DNA of 64,000 nt from Xylanibacter ruminicola Ga6B6 (GTDB lineage: Bacteria > Bacteroidota > Bacteroidia > Bacteroidales > Bacteroidaceae). Below the pieces are notes generated by a model. It saw nothing but the letters and a program-made list of their open reading frames with translations. It ran no database searches and was not told the DNA's origin. Shown piece by piece: positions 26,713 through 35,125 of this stretch. Both the position numbers and the translations under genes were made by a program. Within the stretch, counting starts at the first letter, position 1, and each line of letters opens with the position of its first letter. Location: contig NZ_JHXD01000017.1 in NCBI RefSeq assembly GCF_000687715.1, forward strand, positions 1-64,000, read 5' to 3'.

Positions 26713-28344
26713 TTATTCTCTGCCTACATAGGGGTTGGTGGTGATGTCGGAACCATCGTAGCCATAGTTCTGCCAGAGGTTGGGGTTAACTACTCGTTGT
26801 GCTTGTGGGATGGGGAAACGATAATGCTTGAAATCAATCGTCTGCTTGTTATACTCTGGGAAGTTCTTGGCCAAAGCACTATTCTTAATGGTCTTCACCA
26901 GAATCTTCCAGCGCTTCAGGTCGAGCAGATGTTTCTGCTCCAGGACGAACTCCCATGAGCGTTCCTGAATGATTGCATTCTTAAAGCCATCGTAATTCAG
27001 ACCAGTCTCCAGGTCGTGTGCCTGTGCTGTAGCGCTGTTAACCTCTTCGCGGAAAGCACGGCGACGCACCTTGTTGAAGGCATCATAGGCCTGCTGATTA
27101 GGCTGTCCGTCACGCTCGTTGATAGCCTCGGCCAGTACCAGATACACCTCAGCCAGACGGATCACCTGACGGTTCATAGCACGGTCGGCAGCACTTGTCT
27201 CAGGCCTGTCATGGTCGATGTACTTGTTGTAGCGTGAGAAGCCCGACTCGCGGATGCCATCACCGTCGGCATCAAAATAGAAGTGGAAATAGTTCTGTGT
27301 AGAAGGACGCCAAAGTGAGTCGGCAAATGATACCTCCTTGCGCTGATCACCCGGCAGATATGAATTCTCGACGGTGTTGTCCGGACCTGGTGCGATATGT
27401 GGCAGCGACACGCTGTAGCTGGTTGAGAACGAGCAGTGGCACAGGTGGTTATTGCCCGAAGCATCGCCATCGCGTGTGCTTGATCCCAGATAGAACTGGA
27501 TGGCAAATATGCTCTCCTTACCATTTCGGTTCTGGTTGTTCCAGTTGTCGTAGAAATTCTCTTCAAGACGATATTCGTTCGAATCGATCACCTGCTGTGC
27601 ATACTGAACCGACTTGCCGAAATACTCCTTGCGCTGCGCATCGGTCAGTTCGTCATCCACCTGAGCCCAGGTCAGGTAAACCTTTGCCAAGGCTGCCAAG
27701 GCTGCACCACGCGAGGCACGACCGATATCACCCTGACTCTGCTTACTGCGCTCAGGCAGTCGGGCTGCAGCATCCTCAAGGTCGGCCACTATCTGCTGAT
27801 AGACCTCTGTCTCCGAGTTTCTTACTGCATTTGTACCGCCATTGCTGCTGGTGATGACAGGCACTGGCCCCCACAGCTGCACGGCATAGTTCAGATAGTA
27901 AGCACGCAGAAACTTGGCTTCGCCTATCACCTGCGATGCAATCTCGGGTGACACGCCTGCAGGATTAGTCTGCAACTTCTCGATGGTATCGTTAGCACGT
28001 GCCAGCGAGGCATATACAGCACGCCACAGGCTCACCACATAGGAGTTGGTTCCATCCCATGAGAGCAGTCCTAACATGCCACCTCCACCATTAGGATTCT
28101 CACCGCTCACGGTGGTCTCGGTAGTGAGGTCGATAAGATACATGTAAGTAGTGGCCAGTTCAATATCCGACGAATATACGGCATTAACAAGTGCCTTGGC
28201 ATCTGCATCGCTCTGAGGAAGATTGCTTTCGGCCAGCTCGCTCAGGTTACCCTGATCCAACGACTCGCACGATGCAAGTGTCAAGCCGAACACCACGCCT
28301 GCCAACAGAGATTGCGCTGTATGATATATCTGATTCTTTTTCAT
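26713..28344 (-). CDS. SusD/RagB-type outer-membrane lipoprotein
   Basis: The protein (543 residues) has a lipoprotein signal with cysteine C26 (FGLTLASCESL), a TPR-like N-terminal SusD domain and the C-terminal RagB region (ERSWEFVLEQKHLLDLKRWK). It forms the lid of a SusC/SusD uptake pair, with the SusC gene 20 bases upstream. In the absence of any glycoside hydrolase, and with OsmC and copper-type genes next to it, the ligand is probably not a glycan; a metal chelate or peptide is an alternative. Confidence 0.92.
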   Translation of the reverse strand: MKKNQIYHTAQSLLAGVVFGLTLASCESLDQGNLSELAESNLPQSDADAKALVNAVYSSDIELATTYMYLIDLTTETTVSGENPNGGGGMLGLLSWDGTNSYVVSLWRAVYASLARANDTIEKLQTNPAGVSPEIASQVIGEAKFLRAYYLNYAVQLWGPVPVITSSNGGTNAVRNSETEVYQQIVADLEDAAARLPERSKQSQGDIGRASRGAALAALAKVYLTWAQVDDELTDAQRKEYFGKSVQYAQQVIDSNEYRLEENFYDNWNNQNRNGKESIFAIQFYLGSSTRDGDASGNNHLCHCSFSTSYSVSLPHIAPGPDNTVENSYLPGDQRKEVSFADSLWRPSTQNYFHFYFDADGDGIRESGFSRYNKYIDHDRPETSAADRAMNRQVIRLAEVYLVLAEAINERDGQPNQQAYDAFNKVRRRAFREEVNSATAQAHDLETGLNYDGFKNAIIQERSWEFVLEQKHLLDLKRWKILVKTIKNSALAKNFPEYNKQTIDFKHYRFPIPQAQRVVNPNLWQNYGYDGSDITTNPYVGRE

Positions 28345-28364
28345 TTTTCTTATACCTTTAAAGA

Positions 28365-31300
28365 TTAATACGACAGTTTAACACCAAATGTAAATGTACG
28401 AGATGCAGGATAGGTTCCACGATCTACGTAGCCGCTGTACTCAGGATCATAACCACTGTAATTGGTTATTGTAAGCAGGTTCTGGGCCGAAGCGTAGAGG
28501 TAAACACCCAGTTTCTGATTGTTACCCACTTTGGGCTGGAAATTGTAGCCAATCTGAATATTCTTCAGGCGCAGATAACTGGCATCTTCAATAAAGCGGC
28601 TATCCAGATAAGCGCTGTAGTTATTCTGAGCTACGGCACGTGGGATGGTTGTACTGGGATTCTCGGCTGTCCAACGGTTCAGCAGCTTGGTGGAAGCATT
28701 ATAGCTGGCATTGGGCGATTCGAGTGCCTGTTCCATCTGGTTATAAAGCTTATTACCATATGAACCCTGGAAGTTAAGACTCAAGTTCCAACTCTTATAA
28801 CGCAGCTGAGTAGCAAAACCATAGGTAAAATCGGGCTGTGCTGAACCAAGTACTACACGGTCGTTCTCCTGATCTACCACACCATCACCATTCTGATCGA
28901 CATACTTCACGTCGCCATATTCTACGACCGGTTTGTTGGATGGTGAAGGAACCGACTTCAAATCCTCGGATGTCTGCACGATGCCATCAAACTGCCAGCC
29001 ATAGTAAGTACCGAGTGCTTCGCCTGGACGGATAATGGTCTGGTTGCCGTTGATAATCTCACTCTGTCCGGTACCGATGCTTGTCACCTCATTGTGGTTG
29101 TGGGCAATATTGGCACTCACCTGCCATGTCAGATCCTTAGCCTGCCAAAGGGTGGCATTAACAGCAAACTCAACACCATCATTGGTGACGTTGCCTACGT
29201 TTGTAAGCTGACGACTGAAACCTGTAGTCTGCTCAACAGGAATATCCAGCAGCAGGTCGGAAGTTTTCTTGTGATACACATCGAAAACAAAACCCAATTT
29301 ACCCTTCAGGATATTAAAGTCGAAACCCAAATCGTACGAGGTGGTAGTTTCCCACTTCAGGTCGTCGTTGCCCAAAGCCGAACGATAATAGGCTGTATTC
29401 TTAATACCGCCAAGGAAATAATGGGTAGCTGCATAAGTTGAGAGGAAGGTATAGTCGCCAATCTCCTGGTTACCCACAGTACCAATGCTGGCACGCAGTT
29501 TCAAGTCTTCAATCCACTTGATGTTCTTCAGGAACTTCTCTTCGTTCACATTCCAAGCAAATCCAAGTGAGGGGAACCAACCCCATTTCTTATTCTTGGC
29601 AAAGCGACTCGAACCATCGGCACGCAAGGTGGCTGTAAGATGGTAGCGATCCAACAGCGAGTAGTTGATACGACCGATGCCTGAATAAAGAACCGATGTT
29701 ACAAAATCGGTCTCGGTAGCGATGAGCTGCGAACCTGACTGAAGACTCTTGTAACTCAGGTTATCATTGGCATAATCGGCAGTACTGCCAAGCAGTCGCT
29801 CACTCTTCTCCTGCTGATAGGTATAACCACCCAGCACCTCGAACTCGTGGATATTACCAATTTTCTTGTTCCATGTCAGGGTGACCTCAACCTGGTCGCT
29901 CTCCCAGCGTTTTGAACCCACGGCACCATAGCCATCAGAGTTGAAACCAATCTGTGAGGTGGCAGGACCGAACACACTCTGACGGGTATTCAGGATGTTT
30001 ACCGAACCCTGTGTACGCAATTTCAGCCCTTTGATGATTTCCCACTGTGCAAAAGCGCTCACCAGCGTATTATCAACACGTGTCTGTGCATCCACCTCGC
30101 TCAGGTCGGCAATAGCATTTGGAGTCAGGCCATTGCGCACAAAGTCGCCTGCCTCAAAAGGATTAGCATAGTTGTAGGTACCATCAGTATTATAAATAGG
30201 TACTGCAGGCGATGTACGCAAGGCCAACTCCAGCAGGCCGCTCACACCGTTCGACTGTCCGCGGAACGACTGAGAACCGGTCTGAGTGCTCTTTGAGAAG
30301 CTCGACTTCAGGCCAACGGTTACGTTCTTCAGAATGTCACGTTCATAGTTCAAGCGTGCACCCAAGCGGGTAAATCCTGAGCCGCGAATCACACCATCCT
30401 GATTGGTATAGTTGCCCGAAATGTGGAAGCGCTCATTATCCGAACCACCACTTACCGACACCTGATGCTGCTGGGTGGTAGCAGTACGGAACAAAGCATC
30501 CTGCCAATCGGTGCCCTCGCCCCAAGTCTTAACCAACTCAGGTGTAACACCCGAAGCTTTCTTCTGGGCATCGGTTGCCAACTCCAGATATAACTCGCCC
30601 CACTGCTCAGCGTTGAGCACATCCAAACGCTTACGGACCGACGATACGCCAATAGAATAACCGTAATCCACCTTAACCTTACCATGTTTACCACTCTTGG
30701 TGGTTACGATTATTACACCATTGGCACCACGCGAACCATAGATAGCCGAGGCTGACACATCCTTCAGCACCTCGATCGACTCGATGTCGGATGGGTTGAT
30801 TGAGGCCAAAGGATTAAAGTTTGTACCAGCCACGCTATTGCCGGCATTAGTGGCCGAACTACTGTTGTACAGCAGTACACCATCAATCACATAAAGGGGC
30901 TCGTTACCGGCATTGATAGAGTTACCACCACGGATGCGGATGTTAACCGAAGCACCTGGCTGACCAGATGATGCGGTGGCATCAAGACCGGCAACGGCAC
31001 CACCCAGGATGTTATCGAACGAGGTTGAGGTATTAAGCAACTCATCATTCTTTACGGTAGTTACAGCACCAGTAAGCTGCTTACGCTTCTGTACACCATA
31101 ACCTACTACTACCACCTCGTCCAGACGGTTCGAGTTATCAATCAGGGCTATCTCTACTGGCTCATCGAAATCGTAAACATCTACATCGAGGGCACGATAG
31201 CCTACGTATTCTACTTTCAGGGTCAGTGGGGCTTCTACCTTTGTCTCAAGCTTAAAGTTACCATCCACATCGGTCACTACACCTCTACCCTTTTCTGATT

Positions 31301-31433
31301 TTACAATCACCGAAGCTCCTATCAACGGCTCACCAGTACGGACATCGGTGATGTGTCCGGTAATCAGGTTCTGCGCAAAGGCCACTAAGGGCCCTATTGC
31401 AACAAGCGTTGCAACTAACAATCTTTTTCCCAT
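28365..31433 (-). CDS. SusC/RagA-type TonB-dependent transporter
   Basis: The protein (1022 residues) has a signal peptide, a CarboxypepD_reg-like domain (about 22-110; ITGHITDVRTGEPLIGA), the TonB-box/plug start LDEVVVVGYGVQKRK, the plug (about 120-240), and a long beta-barrel ending in FTFGVKLSY. This is the complete SusC architecture, pairing with the SusD gene downstream. The transported substrate is unknown; context suggests a metal-containing compound. Confidence 0.94.
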   Translation of the reverse strand: MGKRLLVATLVAIGPLVAFAQNLITGHITDVRTGEPLIGASVIVKSEKGRGVVTDVDGNFKLETKVEAPLTLKVEYVGYRALDVDVYDFDEPVEIALIDNSNRLDEVVVVGYGVQKRKQLTGAVTTVKNDELLNTSTSFDNILGGAVAGLDATASSGQPGASVNIRIRGGNSINAGNEPLYVIDGVLLYNSSSATNAGNSVAGTNFNPLASINPSDIESIEVLKDVSASAIYGSRGANGVIIVTTKSGKHGKVKVDYGYSIGVSSVRKRLDVLNAEQWGELYLELATDAQKKASGVTPELVKTWGEGTDWQDALFRTATTQQHQVSVSGGSDNERFHISGNYTNQDGVIRGSGFTRLGARLNYERDILKNVTVGLKSSFSKSTQTGSQSFRGQSNGVSGLLELALRTSPAVPIYNTDGTYNYANPFEAGDFVRNGLTPNAIADLSEVDAQTRVDNTLVSAFAQWEIIKGLKLRTQGSVNILNTRQSVFGPATSQIGFNSDGYGAVGSKRWESDQVEVTLTWNKKIGNIHEFEVLGGYTYQQEKSERLLGSTADYANDNLSYKSLQSGSQLIATETDFVTSVLYSGIGRINYSLLDRYHLTATLRADGSSRFAKNKKWGWFPSLGFAWNVNEEKFLKNIKWIEDLKLRASIGTVGNQEIGDYTFLSTYAATHYFLGGIKNTAYYRSALGNDDLKWETTTSYDLGFDFNILKGKLGFVFDVYHKKTSDLLLDIPVEQTTGFSRQLTNVGNVTNDGVEFAVNATLWQAKDLTWQVSANIAHNHNEVTSIGTGQSEIINGNQTIIRPGEALGTYYGWQFDGIVQTSEDLKSVPSPSNKPVVEYGDVKYVDQNGDGVVDQENDRVVLGSAQPDFTYGFATQLRYKSWNLSLNFQGSYGNKLYNQMEQALESPNASYNASTKLLNRWTAENPSTTIPRAVAQNNYSAYLDSRFIEDASYLRLKNIQIGYNFQPKVGNNQKLGVYLYASAQNLLTITNYSGYDPEYSGYVDRGTYPASRTFTFGVKLSY

Positions 31434-31450
31434 AAGACTAATACTACTAT

Positions 31451-32329
31451 TTATTTAAGATTCAACAATCCATATTCGTGGTTGTACTTGGTACCCTGTG
31501 CCAGCACCCATTCCAAGAACTTGTTTACCTCGTCGTCGGCATTGTTCACACTGATGCCCACCTTCTCGATGGCAACCTCCGACTCCTTACTATTCTCGAG
31601 TGCTGTAAGCAGTTCGTCGAGTGTGCCGTTATCGCTGAAACTGTTGGCCAAGTCCTTCTTCACGTCAAGACCTACCAGCGAGAGATCTTCTTTCAGGTGG
31701 CGGCTCTTCAGATCAAAGATATTAGGAAGTGCGTTGAACGACACGCCCAGAGGATCCTTTGCCAAAGCGGTGTTCAAAAACAGGTCGTCGCCTGATATAC
31801 GCTTGCCACGGAAATTGCTGCTCTCCTCGCCAAAATTGTGAGCGAACGACGAAGCTACCGATGTGGCATTGCTGCCGCTATAAACAGTGATGGTTTCGAA
31901 AGCCTTGTTCTTCTTTACTTCCTCGTCAAAATCCTCATTCAGGAAATAAAGCTGCTTTAGTTTCTTGTTGTTCAAGTGTTTACCTTCGAGCAGTCGGGCT
32001 GCCTCAGAGCTACGTGCAGTGATAGGCAGCACGGCTGTCTCTCCGAAATAAACAATCTGGCTAAAGTTTTTATCATCAAGTACTACATTCAGGTCGGAAT
32101 TACCTTGTCCTTTTGCAATCTGGAACTCTACGCCTGGTTGTGTTTTTGCGTATTCTTTAATCCACTTTTCGACCAACGGACGCGCAAAGCGTGGCGCCTT
32201 AATGGTGCGTACGGTTGTATTGTTGGTGCCCTTAACTTCGTTGACGTCGTTCACACCGTTACCTTCAGCCCAAATATTGCTGATGCTGATACTGAATAAT
32301 ACTGCTATTGTTAATGCTATCTTTTTCAT
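31451..32329 (-). CDS. Exported PstS-like substrate-binding protein
   Basis: The protein (292 residues) has a signal peptide (to about SNIWAEG) and weak similarity to type-2 periplasmic binding proteins of the PstS group: VEKWIKEYAKTQPGVEFQIAKGQG, then YFGETAVLPITARSSEAA and LNNKKLKQLYF. No ABC transporter genes are adjacent. First gene of the eight-gene operon, its start codon lies inside the overlapping leader ORF (32265-32450, another frame). Its expression is therefore likely to depend on translation of the leader. Confidence 0.65.
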   Translation of the reverse strand: MKKIALTIAVLFSISISNIWAEGNGVNDVNEVKGTNNTTVRTIKAPRFARPLVEKWIKEYAKTQPGVEFQIAKGQGNSDLNVVLDDKNFSQIVYFGETAVLPITARSSEAARLLEGKHLNNKKLKQLYFLNEDFDEEVKKNKAFETITVYSGSNATSVASSFAHNFGEESSNFRGKRISGDDLFLNTALAKDPLGVSFNALPNIFDLKSRHLKEDLSLVGLDVKKDLANSFSDNGTLDELLTALENSKESEVAIEKVGISVNNADDEVNKFLEWVLAQGTKYNHEYGLLNLK

Positions 32330-32450
32330 ATTGCTTCTTTTTAATTTTGTTTATACCTATTATATATATACCCTCCTTCATCATCATTGTCATCATCATC
32401 TGGCGACAACAACAAACATCTTGCATACGCATTCGCATTGTTCTTTTCAT
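32265..32450 (-). CDS. Cys/Met-rich leader peptide, candidate copper-sensing uORF
   Basis: Within the transcript leader an ATG at 32450 opens a frame of 61 codons that ends at 32265, past the start of the PstS-like gene (32329) and in a different frame. The peptide starts MKRTMRMRM, then has CCCRQMMMTMMM at residues 13-24 (codons 32414-32379), then KEGIYIIGINKIKKK. Three cysteines next to six methionines are a copper(I)-type ligand cluster. A strong AAGGAGG lies just after the methionine codons. Translation through the downstream start would affect initiation there. Copper-dependent leader-peptide control is known from CruR-type uORFs upstream of TonB receptors in other bacteria; the parallel here is inference. 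The sequence is not a known family. Confidence 0.6.
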   Translation of the reverse strand: MKRTMRMRMQDVCCCRQMMMTMMMKEGIYIIGINKIKKKQYEKDSINNSSIIQYQHQQYLG

Positions 32451-32492
32451 ACCTTTATAACCCTTTAAATAATTAATTAATATTTCTGGGTG

Positions 32493-32523
32493 CAAAGGTA
32501 CGGCGTTTTCTCCATCCCCACAA
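32493..32523 (-). promoter_or_regulatory. Promoter of the copper-type operon
   Basis: Reading leftward, TTG (32523-32521), exactly 20 bases, then TACCTTTG (32500-32493) and CA. The start of transcription should be near 32487, giving a leader of about 158 bases to the first large gene, with the Cys/Met-rich ORF beginning about 37 bases in. Confidence 0.8.
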
Positions 32524-32532
32524 TCCCTACCC

Positions 32533-32563
32533 TATGGCATTCCATATACCATGATATAGGTAT
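32533..32563. promoter_or_regulatory. Dyads between divergent copper-type promoters
   Basis: Two short inverted repeats lie between the divergent promoters: TATGG-CATT-CCATA (32533-32546) and ATACC-N8-GGTAT (32546-32563). They may be an operator for a shared regulator. The arms are only 5 bases, so chance is possible. Confidence 0.3.
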
Positions 32564-32592
32564 TTCGATAGTTAATAAAGATATAATGCGCA

Positions 32593-32620
32593 TTTGATTC
32601 ATTTTTTATACATAACTTTG
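32593..32620 (+). promoter_or_regulatory. Promoter of the TonB receptor/HMA pair
   Basis: TAACTTTG (32613-32620) followed by CA lies 8 bases before the ATG at 32629. TTTG (32593-32596) lies 16 bases upstream, shorter than usual. The predicted leader is only a few bases. Confidence 0.6.
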
Positions 32621-32628
32621 CAGCCGAA

Positions 32629-34611
32629 ATGAAGAATAAACGACACTATACTGGACTGATAGCCACATTTGTGGCAACTTGTGGAGTTTATGGCCAAAGC
32701 GCCATAAACACAGACACCCTGCAGATGCTCGAAGGCGAGCGTCTGCAAGAGGTGCACGTGATGGCCCATGGTCATCAGCATGCCAAGACAAGAGGATTAG
32801 CCAATACAGACTTTATTGGCAGTGGCGATTTGCTACGCGCTGCCTGCTGTAACTTAGGCGAGAGTTTTACAACCAATCCATCGGTAGATGTGAACTATGC
32901 CGATGCGGCAACCGGTGCCCAGCAGATTAAGCTATTGGGATTGAGCGGCACCTATGTGCAGATGCTAACGGAGAACATACCAAATTATCGCGGCGCTGCA
33001 GCCCCCTACTCGTTAGGTTATATCCCAGGCCCCTGGATGCAGAGTATCCAGGTATCAAAAGGAGCCTCATCGGTAAAGAACGGCTACGAATCGATAACCG
33101 GTCAGATTAACGTAGAGTTCAAGAAACCGCAGGCCACACCTTTTGCCGACGCGAACCTATATTATAATACCAAGGGAAAAGTGGAAGCCAACCTTGGTGC
33201 AAACCTCAAACTCTCAAATCGCTGGAGCACAGCCCTGTTAGGGCACTACGAGCTACTCGACAAGGCACACGACGAAAATAATGATGGCTTTGCGGATATG
33301 CCGAAAGTACGCCAAGGCTCGCTGATGAGCCGTTGGGCCTACATGAGCGACGGCTATATCTTCCAGGCAGCCATCAAGGGGCTGAAAGAACATCGTGAGG
33401 GTGGACAGATCGGTCATCACACTAACACCTCTCACCCCTATACTATCGACATCACCAACGAGCGCTACGAGGCTTTTACCAAGAATGCCTTTATCTTCGA
33501 CCCAGAACGCGGTTCGAACATTGCCCTGATTCTTTCGGGCTCGCTGCATCATCAGAATGCACTATATGGTCATAAACAATACAATACCGATCAGCGCAAT
33601 GGATATGCCTCGTTGATGTTTGAAACAGATTTTAATGAACATCATAGTATTTCTACTGGTGTAAGTCTGAACCACGATCGTTTCGACTACGACGAAACCA
33701 CCTCAGGAGTCTATGCCCAATATACTTATAAGATAGGCGAGCAGTTTACGTTGATGGGAGGACTGCGTTGGGACCATAGCAACCTTTATGGCGGTTTCCT
33801 AACACCACGCATGCACCTGAAGTACTCACCAAACGATATCCTGACGCTGCGTGGTTCTATCGGGAAAGGCTATCGCACCAATCATGTGATGGCCGAGTAC
33901 AACTACCTGCTGGCCAGCAGTCGTCAAATCATCATCGATAACGATCTCGACCAGGAAGAGGCATGGAACTATGGTTTGAGCGCAGCACTCAGCATCCCTA
34001 TTGGCGAACGCAAGCTGGAGCTTAATGCCGAGTATTACTATACCACATTCCAGCACCAGCTACTGGTAGATATGGATAGTAATCCTCATGCCATACACTT
34101 TACCAACCTGGCAGGCGACAGCTACTCGCACACCTGGCAGATAGAAGCTACATACCCGCTATTCGATGGCTTTACCATGACAGCCACCTATCGTCGCAAC
34201 AACGTAAAATCAACATATAGCGGTGTGCTACGCGAAAAACCGCTCACCAACCGCTACAAAGGGCTTATCACAGCCCAGTTTAAGCCAGGCTTAGGCAAGT
34301 GGCAGTTTGATGCTACGCTACAACTGAATGGTGGCGGACGTATGCCCGACGCTTACACTACCACCAACGGACAGTCTGCTTGGGAGAGCAACTATAAAGG
34401 CTACGAGCAGCTGAATGCACAGATAACCCGATTCTTCCGCCATTGGAGCATCTATGCCGGTGGCGAGAATATCACAGGTCGCAGACAGCAGAATCCTATC
34501 ATCGCTGCCAGCGATCCATGGGGCCAGAACTTTGATGCCACCATGGTATGGGGTCCCATGCATGGTGCCATATATTATATAGGTATAAGATTAAATTGGA
34601 TAAAAATATAA
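32629..34611 (+). CDS. TonB-dependent receptor linked to an HMA protein
   Basis: The protein (660 residues) has a signal peptide (to about CGVYGQ), a histidine patch near the mature N-terminus (VHVMAHGHQHAK), a plug with an adjacent cysteine pair (LLRAACCNLGESF) and ITGQINVEFKKP, and a beta-barrel ending in IGIRLNWIKI. It lacks a carboxypeptidase-like domain. Similar receptors in Bacteroidetes occur beside heavy-metal-associated proteins, as here: an exported HMA gene starts 6 bases downstream. Copper or another soft metal is the likely cargo. Confidence 0.82.
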   Translation: MKNKRHYTGLIATFVATCGVYGQSAINTDTLQMLEGERLQEVHVMAHGHQHAKTRGLANTDFIGSGDLLRAACCNLGESFTTNPSVDVNYADAATGAQQIKLLGLSGTYVQMLTENIPNYRGAAAPYSLGYIPGPWMQSIQVSKGASSVKNGYESITGQINVEFKKPQATPFADANLYYNTKGKVEANLGANLKLSNRWSTALLGHYELLDKAHDENNDGFADMPKVRQGSLMSRWAYMSDGYIFQAAIKGLKEHREGGQIGHHTNTSHPYTIDITNERYEAFTKNAFIFDPERGSNIALILSGSLHHQNALYGHKQYNTDQRNGYASLMFETDFNEHHSISTGVSLNHDRFDYDETTSGVYAQYTYKIGEQFTLMGGLRWDHSNLYGGFLTPRMHLKYSPNDILTLRGSIGKGYRTNHVMAEYNYLLASSRQIIIDNDLDQEEAWNYGLSAALSIPIGERKLELNAEYYYTTFQHQLLVDMDSNPHAIHFTNLAGDSYSHTWQIEATYPLFDGFTMTATYRRNNVKSTYSGVLREKPLTNRYKGLITAQFKPGLGKWQFDATLQLNGGGRMPDAYTTTNGQSAWESNYKGYEQLNAQITRFFRHWSIYAGGENITGRRQQNPIIAASDPWGQNFDATMVWGPMHGAIYYIGIRLNWIKI

Positions 34612-34617
34612 AGCATT

Positions 34618-34947
34618 ATGAGAACAAAAGTATTATTCGTCGCATTAGCATTCGCAAGCGCTTGCTTTGCAAAGGACATCAAAACTGTGGTACTCACCAC
34701 CAATCCACAGATGCACTGCAACAACTGTGAGAAGAAGATTAAGGAAAATATCCGCTTTGAAAAGGGCGTTAAAAGCATCAAGACCGATCTTGATACAAAA
34801 ACAGTCACCATCGAGTACGATGCCGACAAGACGACCGTAGCCGACATCATCAAAGGCTTCGAGAAAATCAAATACGAGGCCAAAGAGGTGAAAGAAAATC
34901 CCAAGAAAGTGGATGCAACTACATCCGCCACAAAAGTATCAAAATAA
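34618..34947 (+). CDS. Exported HMA-domain metallochaperone-like protein
   Basis: The protein (109 residues) has a signal peptide (MRTKVLFVALAFASACFAKD) and one heavy-metal-associated domain with MHCNNC (C34 and C37) and the usual beta-alpha-beta pattern (VKSIKTDLDTKTVTIEYD). The C-terminus is a lysine-rich tail. Periplasmic delivery of copper or a similar soft metal is likely. It is translationally close to the TonB receptor gene and probably on the same transcript. Confidence 0.9.
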   Translation: MRTKVLFVALAFASACFAKDIKTVVLTTNPQMHCNNCEKKIKENIRFEKGVKSIKTDLDTKTVTIEYDADKTTVADIIKGFEKIKYEAKEVKENPKKVDATTSATKVSK

Positions 34948-35035
34948 ATTCCCATTATTGGAACGTGATATTCCCACGTTGGGAACAAAATATTCCCACG
35001 TTGGGGACAAAACGTTCCCTAGTTGGGAATAAAGA
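34948..35035. repeat. Four tandem 22-bp dyad repeats
   Basis: Units at 34948, 34970, 34992 and 35014 are each 22 bases and start ATTCCC or GTTCCC. Unit 2 is built around the perfect dyad TTCCCAnnTTGGGAA style core (TTCCCACGTTGGGAA); units 3 and 4 carry small changes and unit 1 is most diverged. They lie between the HMA gene and the convergent symporter gene. The bases to 35125 hold nothing further that was recognised. Confidence 0.85.
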
Positions 35036-35125
35036 AACCCGCATAAACACAGGGAATCTGGAAGATGAGAGATTTTTCGCATCTCTCCCCCTCGAAACGT
35101 CTGTGTACAAAGGCTTTTCAGCAGA

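Noticed and set aside
26713..31433. SusC/SusD pair as part of a polysaccharide utilisation locus
   Set aside because: No glycoside hydrolase, sulfatase, lyase or glycan regulator gene lies in the operon; its neighbours are OsmC, GCxxG, FixH-like and OprC-type genes.
32451..32495. Longer version of the leader ORF starting at TTG 32495
   Set aside because: The TTG is inside the -7 box, upstream of the expected transcript start. The ATG at 32450 is the first usable start.
34948..35035. CRISPR array
   Set aside because: The 22-bp units are directly abutting with no spacers and no cas genes are nearby.
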